From Helopsaltes ochotensis (taxonomy: Eukaryota; Chordata; Aves; Passeriformes; Locustellidae): a stretch of DNA of 64,000 bases. The stretch covers positions 859,143-923,142 of the forward strand of contig VXBM01000144.1 in the NCBI GenBank assembly GCA_013400155.1, written 5' to 3'. The notes beneath the pieces were generated by a model that was not told the DNA's origin, searched no databases, and saw only the letters and a program-made list of their open reading frames with translations. The position numbers and the translations under genes were made by a program. Each line of letters starts with the position of its first letter. Positions within the stretch are counted from its first letter, which is position 1. Below are positions 40,332-52,605 of the stretch, piece by piece.

Positions 40332-40753
40332 GAGTTGGTGCAATCCTATGACTGCTTTTGTGTCAAATTATATTGTAATGAAAGACAATGACCTTAACTA
40401 TTTTCCCTGTTTTGAAGAAAAAAATATTTTCCTTTATACTGTGTTTTTTTTTTTCTTTTGGAAAAAAAAAATTCAATTGTACATTTTATCTCACTAATAG
40501 TTGTATTTTTCACAGAGGAAATATTGTGGTTAAAATTGTTACATGTATCTTTGTAATACACTTTCCATTGTTTTCAGTAAATCCTATTCATTTATATGTT
40601 GATTTTATATTGTAAACTATGTATCTCGAGGTAACCCTTTTGTTTATACAGGTTTGCTTCAGTGTTAACCAGAATAATGCATAATGCATACTAGACTAGT
40701 TTTGCTTTAAGTGTAGTTGTGTTAGACACTGCAATTATTTTCTGGTATGTGAA

Positions 40754-40759
40754 AATAAA
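40754..40759 (+). terminator. QSER1: QSER1 poly(A) signal AATAAA
   Basis: Canonical AATAAA about 1.0 kb after the QSER1 stop codon, in a transition from T-rich 3' UTR to intergenic sequence. Earlier alternative signals are possible. Confidence 0.65.
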
Positions 40760-43700
40760 TTTCTTACTAAACTAGCACTTGATTAACGGAGAGTTTAAAT
40801 GAAGAGCTACTACACTTTATCTTGGTCAACAAAGATTGTTGATTGAAAATAGACTATATGCAGTGTTAAACACAGCTTACATAATTGTTTGTAGAACTGG
40901 CAGTTGCAGAGCTGTTCTCTTTTTGGTGCCTTTCAAGTCTTCAGACATCTTTGTAGCTTTTCTCCCCCTCCAGGTTGTTAACACTTAGTAGTGCCACTAG
41001 TCACACTCAGACAATGAATGTAATGGGTTCTGATCAGGAGAACATTTTCTTTAAATTTGCCAATAGAATGCCTTACTGAGTCATTCAGAATGATGTACTC
41101 TACTGGCGTCCTAAAAAAAAAAAGTCGTGTTGGTCTTTTTTCAGATAATGTCGAAAAAAAACTTCTTTCCTTTATCCTTTGACTGCCACTTAGTGCCTTA
41201 ATTTCAGCCAAGAGAGCAGGGTTCACTATTCATTGGCCAAATTAAATAATGTTCATTGCCATGTGACCTTTCCCCATGTTTTGATCCTATTTAGTTCATT
41301 AGACCGTAGAACTATAAAGAGTTTAATGAATAGATGTGAAAATGAAATTATTTGATCTTGAGTAAGCAAATAGAGGCTTGAATATTAAAGTATGTACAGA
41401 ATTTTAGCTGATTAGATTTAGAACCTTGTAGGATGTTTACCATATTTCCAAAGCTTTTCATCCTTAAAAAGCAATAATTCTCCTTTACAATTTGTGTGCA
41501 GACTACGATGAACAGAAAGGGATATGTGCCCTTGCCTTTTTAAGAGCCTCTTCCTCGTGGTTTTGCTTTAAAAAGGGAGGTCACTGTCGTGTTAATGACA
41601 CATTGTGCTACTGCTGTGTCTGCAATTATCAAGGAGAGCGAGGTGGGTTTGGGGTTAGGCAGAATGTGCAGATTGTTAGAGCAATCATGGAGCTAATTAA
41701 TTCCCACGGTGAAAAGAAGGGTAGCTGTGGGGGTAAGGAATTTCTATAGTTTTGATCCTGCTGGGTCTGGTAGGAGCTCGAGTTTATAGGGTGAAACCAA
41801 ACAGCAGTTAGCAGCCTTGGCAGCAAGCAGATAAAATGATTTTAATGTAAATGTGCACATTGGAGGTACAGTAGAAACGTGCCTGGTACACTCTTCAATC
41901 ACTAGTGGGCATTCCCAAGTTTACTCAGTGCATTCCCTTACTGGGATGGCTGGCAGTGGGTGTAGATTCCTGAGAGGGAGTTACTTGCCCAGACAGAGTT
42001 CTGTAGTCACATTACGGTTTGGAAATTCCTAATCTGTGCTTTTAAAAATCATTAGGATACAGACTGAGGGGACAATGGGATCGGCTCCTTGATGGTGTAG
42101 TAAAGAGCTGGTCAGACTTTGTCTCTCTCACAGCCCTTCCTAATGAAGCAGTGAGCTGAGAGAGTTCTCTGTGTTTTCTAGATTACCACTACTGTATACT
42201 TACTCTGGATTTTGGAATCTAGAAGTAACTTTAGAAAGCTGCTTTCAGTCCTTAGAAGCTGAAAAAAAAAAGAAACGAGAGGCTTTTGGAGTAGCTTATC
42301 CCTATTTAAAAAAGGAAGTAATTTTAGCAAAATCCATTAAAAAAAAAAAAAGTGGGGGGTGGGGGGGCCAGGATGCTCTGCACTGCCATAGAAAGTGACC
42401 TGGCTTACTTTGGCTCTTTTGTTCCCAAGGCCAGTTAAACAAGCACTGTGCCTGGAGAAGACAGGAAAAACTTGTCTTGAATAAAAGTAACTGCCCCAGA
42501 CTATTAAAGATTAATATAATGGAGCTTCCGTCTTTGTCTTGGGGTGCAAAAATGGTGGCTGGATTCTTAATTTACCAAATTAGAATAAGTAAAAACAATG
42601 AACTCTTGAGCGTGTTGAAGGGTCATAAATCAAAGCAAAGCTTTGTTAGTAGGATTGAAGAAGTTTTTTTGTACTGAAGCAAACTTAATGAAAAAGTCAA
42701 TGTACAAATTACTTTTTTTGCACAAATACTTTGTTTTGTTGCATTTTAGATAATGAAGTCTGCATCCACACCTCAGTTTTTTCCCCTTGGAGTAACAGTC
42801 AGGTCTCCATCCCTTTAATATGACAGTGGAAATTGAGCACTGATTTGACTGCAAGAGAAGATGCACTCGGAAGGAACAAAGCCCTCCTTAGACTATGAAT
42901 TAGCAAAACAGGAATGAAACGAATTCCATAATTGGTTATTTGGCTTTTAATTCCACTATTCTTTCTTTTAGTGTGGCATCCCAATTTACACTGGGTTTGG
43001 TTCTATTCAAATGCAGCATTTCTCTTAAAGGCAGGTTTGCTTTGAGATGCTACTCCCAAAGTTTTGCTAGCAAAAATCGGAGACAAAATTGGATTGAGAA
43101 ATTGTTTCCGAAAACAGCTAACGACTTTAGGGTCTTTGAGGTTCTGTGGCATGTATTATATTCATATATTGTCAAAATGAAATACTACTTTTTAAAAAGT
43201 CAGATCTTACAGGCTGTCTTCCAAGTAAAGGATTTCCATAGGAAATATATTTTAAATATTATTTAAATATTTACTACTATTTAAAACAATTTTAAAGCAG
43301 AAAAGCTAATACTATGGTCACAAAATGTCAGTGTGTCATCAACCATTTCTTATTTTGTTGCCAGCACTTGACATTTGGTCTCTCTTACCCTATTACGAAC
43401 CTGTGCATTTCACAGTGCACATTCTGCCATATTTTATTATTTAAGCTAATATTAACATGTCATTGGTAATAAATGCATGTTTTTCTGCATATCTGTACTA
43501 CATATGGCAAAAATGAAGCTAGGGCTAATTAAGAGACACTATGCATTCTTAGTCCAGATTTTCAGATGGTCCATAATACAATGTATGGAAATGTGAAAAA
43601 GGACAGTTTTGTACCATTCATGATGTTATTAACTAAACCCATTAAAGTGAAAACACTTTTTAAACAAAAACCTTATAATGCTTAGTCATTTGTTATTAAA

Positions 43701-46588
43701 ATATTAAGTCTCGAAAAGTTAAGCTTGTTGGAAACAAATTGGCAATTTGGATTATATTTTCTGCTTGTGACATGAAGAAATACAGTTCTAGGGTTTGGGG
43801 GGGATTTTTCCATTATGTTGCCTGAGTTGAGCATGTCTCGTTGATCTGGTTTTTAGTTCTGGGTTCTAAATGTTCTGAATTAATTTGTAGAATACAGCTG
43901 CCAGATTTTAAACTGCTGTGGTAAGTGAGGAGCCAGACTTTTGGGGTAAGAGAGAGTCTGCTGCTGTGATTCTGGTGGGGTATACCTGAATTTTAGTATT
44001 TTCATTTGTTCTCTTTTTTGCTAGACTAGAATGTCATCTCTCTGTACCTTAGGGGAAGAAATGGTGCTCCACAGAGTTTTGGTATTTTTGCCCCCCAGCT
44101 ACAATGAATTACCCTGGATATTCTTACCACTGTTTTTCTCTCACATAGAGGGCTGAACCCCCATGCTGTGGATATGGTCCATGAGAGCCACGGCAGGCCT
44201 TCTTTGAGCAACTTGTTTGCAGAAAAAGGAGATTCTGGAGGCTGGAATATTTTTTTTAATGGCCCTCTGTATAAGCTTCTTCCCAAACCAAGGTGAATAT
44301 AAAGAGTCATTTTCCCATGAAACTGATTGTTGTTTTCTCCAAAAAAACACTTTGGGAAGCAGGCAGAGAATGTCCTGTTGCAATCCTTAAGATTTCAATG
44401 CTGTGTTTCAGATACAACTTTTAATTTCTGAAGGTTTTAATTTTTTTGAAATAAAAAGCAAGGCAAGAAGCTGAATGCACACAGCTTTTTAAAAAAGGAA
44501 GGCAGCTCCTACTATCAGTTTGTAGGTAAGTATCATTGGCAATCAAAATTACTTGCACTGCATTAGATATTTGCCTTTTCCACAGATAACCTAACAAATC
44601 TTTGTTTCATTTCCAGAAACTGAACTAGAGAAAACCACCTTAAAATTTTTTCATTTGATCCTTTACAAGAATACAGCACTAAATACAGAGAACAAGCTAT
44701 TTCTAAAGGAGAAAAATAAATGGTGAGTCAGGGAAAACAGCTAACAAAACTTCAGGGTTGTACTCTCTCATTTGTCCTGAGTATGTCTTAGATTTTTGCT
44801 TTTAAAAGTTCCACTGGTCATTTTCTTTTCTTTTTGGGTGCTTAATTTTGGTTGGTTTTGTTGTTTTGGTTTTTTTTTAGCTACCTGATGCCCAGAGGGT
44901 AGAGGGAAGTGGCAGTAACAGCAGAGCCCATGAGCAAAACTGAAGGAGCAGCTAAGGTCCTTTATTTTAGTTTTTAGTTAAATTTATGAATAATTGAAGT
45001 CCTTCTTTATGCTACATGTGTTATTTGAAATCGTAAACTATATAGTTGGGAATACATGTTGTAACCTTCTCAGACTTCCAGAACATGTGAAGCAAGGCCT
45101 TTTAAGTACAATTATGTTGGTTTACATCATCCTTTCTTTTCTAACCATGGCGGCTTCTAATGTGATTTGTATGTGCATTATTTATGTATCAGATATTTTT
45201 GCTGTGGCAACAGAAGGTAAGTGATATGATAATTGAATAAAAGCTGGAGCATCAATGTTTTATTATGTGGTTAGGTCAAATAGGTAACTTGTTCAGAGCT
45301 CTGGGAGAATGAGGATTTAGAGCTCTTGCCTAAGTAAAGCAGCTTTGGTGGCTTCTGAAACCTTCCAGATTTTTGTTGTTGGTCAGAATGAAGAAATTCC
45401 TGTCCCTACAGCTTTCCTGACAAATGACAGTAAGGGAACACTTTTGTTTTAGTTCAGCATCCAGCAACTTTGTTTAGAGGTAGTTTGAGCCAGCCAAAGA
45501 GGTAGTTTGACCACAGTCAGTGGACTTTGCACTGAAGGAGTTGAAGACGGTGCTCACGTGTTCTGTGTGAGAATCCGAGTGTTGCAATTCTGGAACCAGC
45601 TGCCTTAAATAAACCCCAGAAACCAGGTAACAAGAAATGCTTTGCCAGGGATTGTCACTTTCTTCTTGACATGAATCGCACAAGTTCCCTTTGAGATTAG
45701 TGGGGTAATAAAATTCTGCAGGATGCTTCTGGAGACATTTTCCTATCCTAAACCATGGGCCTAGCAAAATATGGCATAATTGAGTTAGGTAGCCCCAGTA
45801 CACTGTATGGTAATATAAAAGGTAAATTATAGATTCCTGCTTCTAACATACATAAACAATAAGCCTGATTCTCTGCCCTAGAGCATAAATGGTATGCTGC
45901 TGTTTTCTAAGAAAATCAAAACATGGTCAAAATCAGGAATTCAGTTTTACTCAGAAAATCCATTTAGAGTTCTCACTTTTCTCCCTTGCCAACCATCAGC
46001 TCCTGCTGTCCCGTTAAGCTGGTGCCACTGGTGAGTGCTCACTGTGGGAGGAGGAACATGGAACTTGTCCCACAATGAAGTTACCACCTCACCATGCTTC
46101 TGGTGGACATCACCGCTCCTTCAGGCTCTCCACAGCTATGAATTGGCGCCAGCTGCTCCCCTAATTCTTTCTGAACTCACCTAAAGCCCCTTTCAGCAGC
46201 ACCACGGGTTAGCGTTTGGTTTTGTGTTGCGAAATAGCGGAGTTAACATTCGGTCAGGAACTGCAGCTTTGCGGAGAAATGGCACCTCCCAGCTGGGCAG
46301 AGTGACTTCTGCCGCCTGAATTATTCAAAGTGTCCGATTGCGCTGGCTCATTGTGGCTGAGCAGGTTTCTGGTGCAGAGGACACTGAGCCTGCACTGTTC
46401 TGAGAGGAGTCCTCATCCAGGCAGCGGTGCCAGAACGCCTGTGCCGGGACTCATTGAGAGGAGTCAGTCTCTGGTTACAGCGTGTAATCGTGCTTGGAGT
46501 CCCAGGAAACCTCCACTAGAGGGAAAAGCTGAAAAATCCACTTAAGACAAAATCCTTTTATCTTTGTTAAAGCTGAGAAACGGAGGTT

Positions 46589-46845
46589 TGTGACATCACA
46601 AGGTGTGTTTGTGGCACTTCCTTGCCGTGAGGCACCTGGAGGACTGGTGTCTGGCCCTGCCGTGGCTCCTCCTGGGGCGCATTCCGGCGGGGTCAGTGTG
46701 CGCCAGCGCAGCCTCTCCCCGCCCGGCCCTGCCCGCCGTGCTCCCGCCGACACGCTGCTGCTCCAGCCCGGCCACGGAAGGATGGCGCTCCCGACAATGC
46801 GCCCTTTGTCGCCTCCAGCAGTCCGGCACCCAGAAGCTTCTGTCC
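46589..46845. promoter_or_regulatory. Isolated CpG-rich patch (orphan CpG island candidate)
   Basis: About 21 CpG dinucleotides fall in roughly 210 bases at about 46633-46845, in otherwise AT-rich intergenic DNA some 6 kb upstream of DEPDC7. The left edge carries a dyad, TTGTGACATCACAA (46588-46601), containing the CRE/ATF-like TGACATCA. Long open frames on both strands here follow from GC richness and look non-coding. It could be a distal promoter, an enhancer or a non-coding RNA start; no transcript evidence is available. Confidence 0.5.
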
Positions 46846-48005
46846 TGGGAACTTGTTTATTGTTCCAGGCTCTTCAGAAATGCCAGGGTGGGATCCTTAT
46901 GGATTTCACTTCACCATAAAATTCCAGAGCCGCCCTTCAGGGGTAAACGGTGTTCTCGCCCAGGCCAGGCGCACTCTGGAGCAGCCTCTCCTTGGTTGGG
47001 CAGGTGCTGTGGTTGCTATGGCTTCAGTGTATCCCACAGAACCTGCGTTGTCCTCTTTTTTAACTGAGATGTAGATGGGAAATGGGACTAAGCAGAGTGC
47101 ATTTGTGAATAACTTGCTCTGCATGCTAAAGGAGATTGTCTGTCCTCCCCAGCCTGTAGAGCTCAGCCCTGAGCAATCCTCGTGCTCTGAGCTACAAATG
47201 GCAGAACCTGTTAGTCATTAATAAAGGAGATTCCCTGTAGCAGCTCTGTAATCTGCCTTCATATCTGTCCAGCTTGTCAAACAGCCCTTTGCAATCTGAT
47301 ATTGTGTGAATAGCTGTTCATGTTCTTAAATTTGAGATTACCAGAGAAGAGAGTTTTCCAATTTTTATAGGTCCTTTTCATTACTCAAAACCTTTTGCAC
47401 TGGCCTTTGTATCTTCAGGCATTGAAGTAGAGCAGATTTGATAGTGCCACGATAATTGTTGCAATTTCTGTAACAGAAGCTGTTGATTTTCCCTTCCATG
47501 AGGATCTCTGTGCGACAATGAACCATATGCTGAACTTTAATTTGTCTCGACATTTGTGAATGGAATGGAGCAACATTTTAAGGGTTACTCTTTATAATGT
47601 TCTCCTTTCATCAACTTCACCACTGTAGTGAATACAGGCATTGTTGTGGGGAAAAACAGAAGTGTAACTGTTCTAAATAGCTGGAATATTTTTCTGAATT
47701 TTTATGGTAATTATTAATTGCTATGGTTTTTCAGAAACAGACATACAGATTGGGTTCAACAGATCCTGATCATAATGGCAAAAAAAATTATGTATGTATA
47801 CATTTCAGCTGTGCTGATATACACAATCTTTAAAGCTTTATTGTTATAGGAAGACATTTGAAATCTTAAGAATAAAGTTTGGTATAGAAGAGAGAGCCTT
47901 CTGACGTGTTTGAGATGTAAGAGAGGCATTTGAAATGCAGAGGTCTATATTAACCATTCAAAAAAGTGGGATCTAAATTCATTTGAAAATAAGAAATTGG
48001 ATCGC

Positions 48006-48126
48006 GCTGTTCTGCAAAAATCCCTTTATTTCCTAGTCAATTTTCAGTGACAATTATTATTCAATTTTGGCATTAAAAAATTGAATAATAATTGGAACAC
48101 AGAACAATTCTGGGTTTTAGAACAGC
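48006..48126. repeat. 121-bp palindromic element with perfect 18-bp inner arms
   Basis: The inner arms CAATTATTATTCAATTTT (48051-48068) and AAAATTGAATAATAATTG (48077-48094) are exact reverse complements around an 8-base loop. The outer ends GCTGTTCT (48006-48013) and AGAACAGC (48119-48126) are also reverse complements, and AAAA/TTTT and CCC/GGG blocks lie in matching order between them. This looks like a small non-autonomous DNA transposon (MITE) or an ancient palindromic repeat. I see no clear target-site duplication and cannot name a family. Confidence 0.6.
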
Positions 48127-50927
48127 TTATGTTCCAGCTTTGGTGTCCTTACAGTTTTTTAAAACTTACAAAATTAAAACTTTTTCCTCTGTTTTTTCAA
48201 GAACACGTAACGTTTCCCAGTCACTTAACCAAGCGTTGATCTGTTATTGATAAAACAGCAGCACTCCATATTTTGTATTAATGCCTCCATCTCTTTTGGA
48301 CAATGACTTTGGTCTTTTTGAGAGTGATCTTGTAATATTTAATCACACACTCATGTTTTTACTTCGTAAGGTCTTACATCCAATTATATCTCCTTCATTT
48401 GTGCCCAGAGTGTCTGGAAATTACAGGTGCTCTACTTCCACATCCTGGTTGGCTGCCCAGATTCCAGGTTCATTATGAAAAAGCTAGACAGCATTTTGCA
48501 TGCTGGTGTGCATCATTCCTCACTTTGTGAGCTGCCTTCTCTCCCTCCATGATCAGACAAGACCTGAATGTGGGCCTTTATCCTTTGTCATCATCTTTAT
48601 CCTCGAGCAAACACTTAATTGAGATAAGGAAGTTAAATCAGCAGACGTGCCTGAAATTGTGGCTGTTAAATTTAAATACTCTGTTTCTGCTTTATTCTTC
48701 TTATTAAACCCTACAAGTCTTACATGAGACTCAGAAATTCTTGAAAACTGAAGTTTTTAAGTTCTTCAAAATATAACCACTCTCTTGATGGATTTGTAGG
48801 CTGGTAGGAATATTTTTAGATGACCTGGAAATAAATTAAAATAGATTTTTATTTTGCTGTTCCTTGATATAAAAGTCCTTTGTAAAAGTTGCAAAGAATC
48901 TGACACAGCTGTACAAACTAGGACTTTTGTTAAAAATACTTTGGTCTCAAATGATTTTATGAATAAATTATGTTAATTTTGTCTTTGTAATTGGCATTCT
49001 CTTGTGCATCCTGTATTCAGCTTTATGTAGGTTAATTAGGGGAACACACTGTGGAAGGGGAAATCAGAGACAGTGAGTTGTACTGCTATCCTGAGATCTT
49101 TCCTCCATGGTCTGAGGAATGCCCCCAGCCAAGACCATTCTGGCTGCATGAGATTGCACTATTTAAAGTGACTGTATAAAAGTATAAATAAATTACGATA
49201 TTGTCAATAATTATGTATATGTTAATAATAACATAAAAGTCTAACTATCTGTGCTTTAGGAAAGCATTGTACAATCATGTTATTTTAAGAAAATACCAAA
49301 AGATAGCATTTCTCAGGTACTGTTTTACCACAGCTGTCTAACCAGCCCATATCTGCTATCTGCCCCTGTCAAAACTGGGGTGTCAGGGCTGTGGTCACTG
49401 GCAGAAAACATACAGGCAAAGGCAGAAATACAGGATAGGCTGCTGATCCCCTGGTAATAAAATACAAGAAAAAAACCTTACAAACTTCTTGATGAGCAGC
49501 CCACAGTGCATTGGCTGTGGATTGCTCTGTTCCCTGCAAGCAGTGTTTGCCAAATCATTCTCCAATGTAAGGTGCAATGTTCTGATTGGTGCACCTCCTA
49601 CTTGAAAATGTTTGTGGGTTTAAATTCTCTCAAGATTAGGTGAACCACTGCAGGATGATTGACTGCATCACTTTATTTCAACAACTGTGCAAAAATAAAT
49701 AACTTTTTAAAATTAAAATTAATTCCAGTATTTATGATTCACAGTTATATTTTGGCAATGCATCAAAAATTCTAGCAGCAAACTGCTACAAAAGCAGGGA
49801 ATAACAAAACTGCATCATGGAAATTCCCATTAACCTATTCATTATATGTTATTTTCTGGGGTTCTTATTGGCACCTGTGAATCAGGACTACTTTTTTTTT
49901 TTTCTTTTAAACATCTTCCCTTCTTTCCACAACAAATAAATCTCTGTTAGTCACTTCCTATTGTTCAGGAAACAAGATGAACTTTCATTTTTGTAGGCTG
50001 GCATTTTGCTACAGCTTGAATAGATTCTTTTCTCTGTGGCCAGAGACTTACGACTTCCTTATCTGAAAAACTTCACAAAAACTTCCACTTTCAGAACTCC
50101 CTGTATCAAGTACTGTACTGCTCAGGTAATGAAACATGAAGAAATGTTTGACTGCCACAAATCTGTGGTATGCCTGTAGTAATTTTTTACAGCTTCCAAT
50201 GAAGTGCATTGTCTATTTATTTGCATACAGAGAACAAACTTGCAGTGCCCTCCCTGTAAGTGGAACAAATGAGGATAAAAAAAAGGCTGCCCTGAGCTTC
50301 CAAACATCCTGCATTTATACCTGGTAGCTCAGAATTTGACATAGAACAGGCTAAAGTTCAATAATCTGGTGACTCAAAGTAAATTTTCGAATCACTTGTA
50401 ACATTGTATTATTTGGTCTCTGCTCTGATGTGCATTACATACTTTTGAGTCTGTGTACCATGGAGATCAGTTTGTTGTTCCTATGGAAATCAATCCAAAA
50501 AACATGAATTATTTTATGTTGTTCTAATACATTTCCATTGAGTAAGAATATCAAAATACTTGATTCTTAGTAGAAATTTATACTTTATACACAGTAGAAA
50601 ATTATGTTGGATCTCTCAGCAGTTTGCTGCAGGCAATAGAAAAAACACTTATTACTCTAAAAATGAATTTATTTTATTTCATTGCAATGCGGAATGCCAG
50701 CTGCTATAATGAACAGCTCATAAAAAAGATCACAAGAGACCTTCAACCACATGTGCTGTTCAAGCTGTGTTCCACAGGAACTGCCAAGGACAGTGTTCAG
50801 GTGTTCAGCCATGGCCATGTACAAGGCCTGTGCTCAGGTTAACCCACAGAAATAGATCTGACTGATCAGGGATTTTAAATGATACAGTAAATAAGGAGGA
50901 AATAAAGAGAATTGTTTAAGAGAGAAA

Positions 50928-51362
50928 GGAAGCTCCTGAAATGGGTCCAGCTGAGGGCAGTGAGGATGATTTGGGGACTGGGGAATCTCTATTATAAGGA
51001 AAGGCAGAGGGAGCTGGGTCTGTTCAGCCTGGAGAAGAGAACAGAGAGGTTCTCCTCCATGTGTATAAATATCTAAAGCCAAGAGGATGGAGCCAGGCAC
51101 TTCTCAGTGGTGCCAAGCAATGGGACAAGTATGGGCAGAAACTGATCATGGGAAGTTCCACCTAAACCTGAGGAAGAACTCCACTGTGCAGTGATTACAC
51201 ACTGGAACAGATTGCCCAGAGAAGCCGTGGGGTCTCCCTCACTGAGATGTTCCAGACCCGACTGGACACAATCCTGTGCCATGTGATCTGGCATGGCCCT
51301 GCTTGGGCACGGAGGCTGGACCAGGTGTCCCTTCCAGCCTGAACCACCTGGGATTCTGTGAA
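50928..51362 (+). mobile_element. CR1-type LINE 3' fragment
   Basis: This follows the 3' end of avian CR1: GAGCTGGGTCTGTTCAGCCT, GGAGAAGAGAACAGAGAGG, then CACTGGAACAGATTGCCCAG and finally TGGGATTCTGTG at the 3' terminus. It is 5'-truncated and mutated, with few CpGs left (about four). A second, separate CR1 fragment lies about 235 bases downstream in the same orientation. Confidence 0.88.
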
Positions 51363-51596
51363 ATCCAGCATTTTGTGTCACCAGGGACACGTGTCCTGCT
51401 GCCAGGAATGCAGGTGGTGCTTGCAGTGCTGCAGGAAGTGCCAGGGCTGCTCTTGCCTCTGTGCCGGAGCACAGTTCCCAGCCAGGACCAGCGGTGCTCT
51501 CACACCAGCCCCAGGACCTCGAGTAGCACCAGTTGTGAGCAGCATTTCTACTCTTCCCACAGCAGCCACTTTCCTACAGATACTGCCAGTCTTATC

Positions 51597-52028
51597 TGGA
51601 ATACTCTGTGTCCAGTTACTGTGTCCAGTTCTGGGCTCCTCAGTACAAAAAAGACATGGAACTACCAGAGAGGGTCCAGTGCACGGTCACAAAGATGGTG
51701 AGGGGTCTGGAGCATCTCTCATACGGGGAGAGACTGCAGGAGCGGGGTCTGTTCGCTCTGGAGAAGAGAAGACTGAGAGGGGATTTCATCAATGCATATA
51801 AACATCTCAAAGACAGGTGCCAAGACTCTTTTCGGTGGTGCCCAGCGACAGGACTAGTCATAAACTAAAACAGCAGAAGCTTCCCCTCGATATAAGGAAG
51901 AGTTTCTTTCCATTGAAGGTGGCAGCGCACTGGAACAGACATTCCAAACCCACCCGAACGCGTTCCTGTATCGGCTGCTCCGGGTGACCTCGGTAGGGGG
52001 ATGAGACTGGACGGTCCGCAGAGGTCCC
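51597..52028 (+). mobile_element. CR1-type LINE 3' fragment abutting the DEPDC7 CpG island
   Basis: This encodes the C-terminal end of CR1 ORF2 (YCVQFWAPQYKKDMELPERV, GLEHLSYGERLQERGLFALE), followed by the CR1 3' UTR with CACTGGAACAGACATTCC and GCAGAGGTCCCTTCTATCC. It is 5'-truncated, the frame is broken after the RT end region, and it is not functional. Its last ~150 bases carry many CpGs, unlike the neighbouring copy, and merge into the CpG island and the first N gap. Confidence 0.9.
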
Positions 52029-52093
52029 TTCTATCCCTGATGATGGTTCCGTGGCCGCTGACGGGAGCGGTGCCGGGCGGTCGGTGCCCTTTG

Positions 52094-52318
52094 NNNNNNN
52101 NNNNNNNNNNNNNNNNNNNNNNNNNNNNNNNNNNNNNNNNNNNNNNNNNNNNNNNNNNNNNNNNNNNNNNNNNNNNNNNNNNNNNNNNNNNNNNNNNNNN
52201 NNNNNNNNNNNNNNNNNNNNNNNNNNNNNNNNNNNNNNNNNNNNNNNNNNNNNNNNNNNNNNNNNNNNNNNNNNNNNNNNNNNNNNNNNNNNNNNNNNNN
52301 NNNNNNNNNNNNNNNNNN
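52094..52318. other. Assembly gap (225 N)
   Basis: A run of N inside the DEPDC7 CpG island, bounded by very GC-rich sequence. Such segments are commonly lost in avian assemblies. A first exon or alternative start could lie in the missing bases, and the stated gap length may be an estimate. Confidence 0.99.
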
Positions 52319-52432
52319 GCCCGCAGCGCGGGATCGGCGGGACGGATGGGACGGCTCTTCCCGCTGTGGGATGCGGGTCCCCGCCGGCGGCAGCTGCGCT
52401 CGGCGCCTTTCCCGGCTCCGGGAGGTTCAAAA

Positions 52433-52437
52433 ATTGG
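52433..52437 (-). promoter_or_regulatory. Inverted CCAAT box
   Basis: ATTGG followed by CCGCG inside the CpG island. The distance to the candidate ATG (52606) suits a TATA-less CpG-island promoter with initiation near 52500. A single five-base motif is weak evidence. Confidence 0.35.
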
Positions 52438-52540
52438 CCGCGCTCCGGCGCCGGGAGGCCCTTCCGCCCGGGGTCCCCGTCCCGGCTGCGCGCCCGCTCT
52501 GCCGGCGGGAGCGGCAGCTTCGGGTCGGGGCTCCGCGGGG

Positions 52541-52591
52541 CTCTGCCCTGCCTTGCCCTGCCTTGCTCTGCCTGCCCTGCCCTGCCCTGCG
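52541..52591 (+). repeat. CCTGC-type pentamer tandem repeat
   Basis: About ten imperfect five-base units (CCCTG, CCTTG, CTCTG variants) immediately upstream of the candidate DEPDC7 start, probably in its 5' UTR. It is likely length-variable. Confidence 0.8.
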
Positions 52592-52605
52592 GAGCTGTGG
52601 GCGCG

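Larger units (their letters stand above)
39743..40785 (+). other. QSER1: QSER1 3' UTR
   Basis: AT-rich untranslated sequence from the stop codon to just past the AATAAA at 40754. It includes T- and A-rich tracts around 40441-40470 and a perfect GNRA-capped stem-loop at 40310-40331. The exact cleavage point is inferred from the signal. Confidence 0.75.
40786..50927. other. QSER1-DEPDC7 intergenic region
   Basis: About 10 kb without a supportable protein gene. It holds an A/G-run at about 42341-42367, a 121-bp imperfect palindrome (48006-48126), a 22-base tandem duplication near 45476-45519, and a CpG-rich patch (46589-46845). The rest is AT-rich and unremarkable by eye. Confidence 0.6.

Noticed and set aside
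42940..43266. 108-codon open frame in the intergenic region
   Set aside because: AT-rich, no homology I recognise, no promoter or splice signals; probably chance.
46603..47067. 154-codon frame and overlapping frames on both strands
   Set aside because: They lie in the CpG-rich patch, where GC content suppresses stop codons in every frame; no protein family resemblance.
51358..51596. Cys-rich frame between the two CR1 fragments
   Set aside because: It runs through CR1 sequence on its right and shows no metallothionein-, defensin- or zinc-finger-type spacing; the Cys come from TGC-rich low-complexity sequence.
51608..51868. Reverse-transcriptase-like frame
   Set aside because: It is the C-terminal remnant of CR1 ORF2 in a truncated element, not a host gene.
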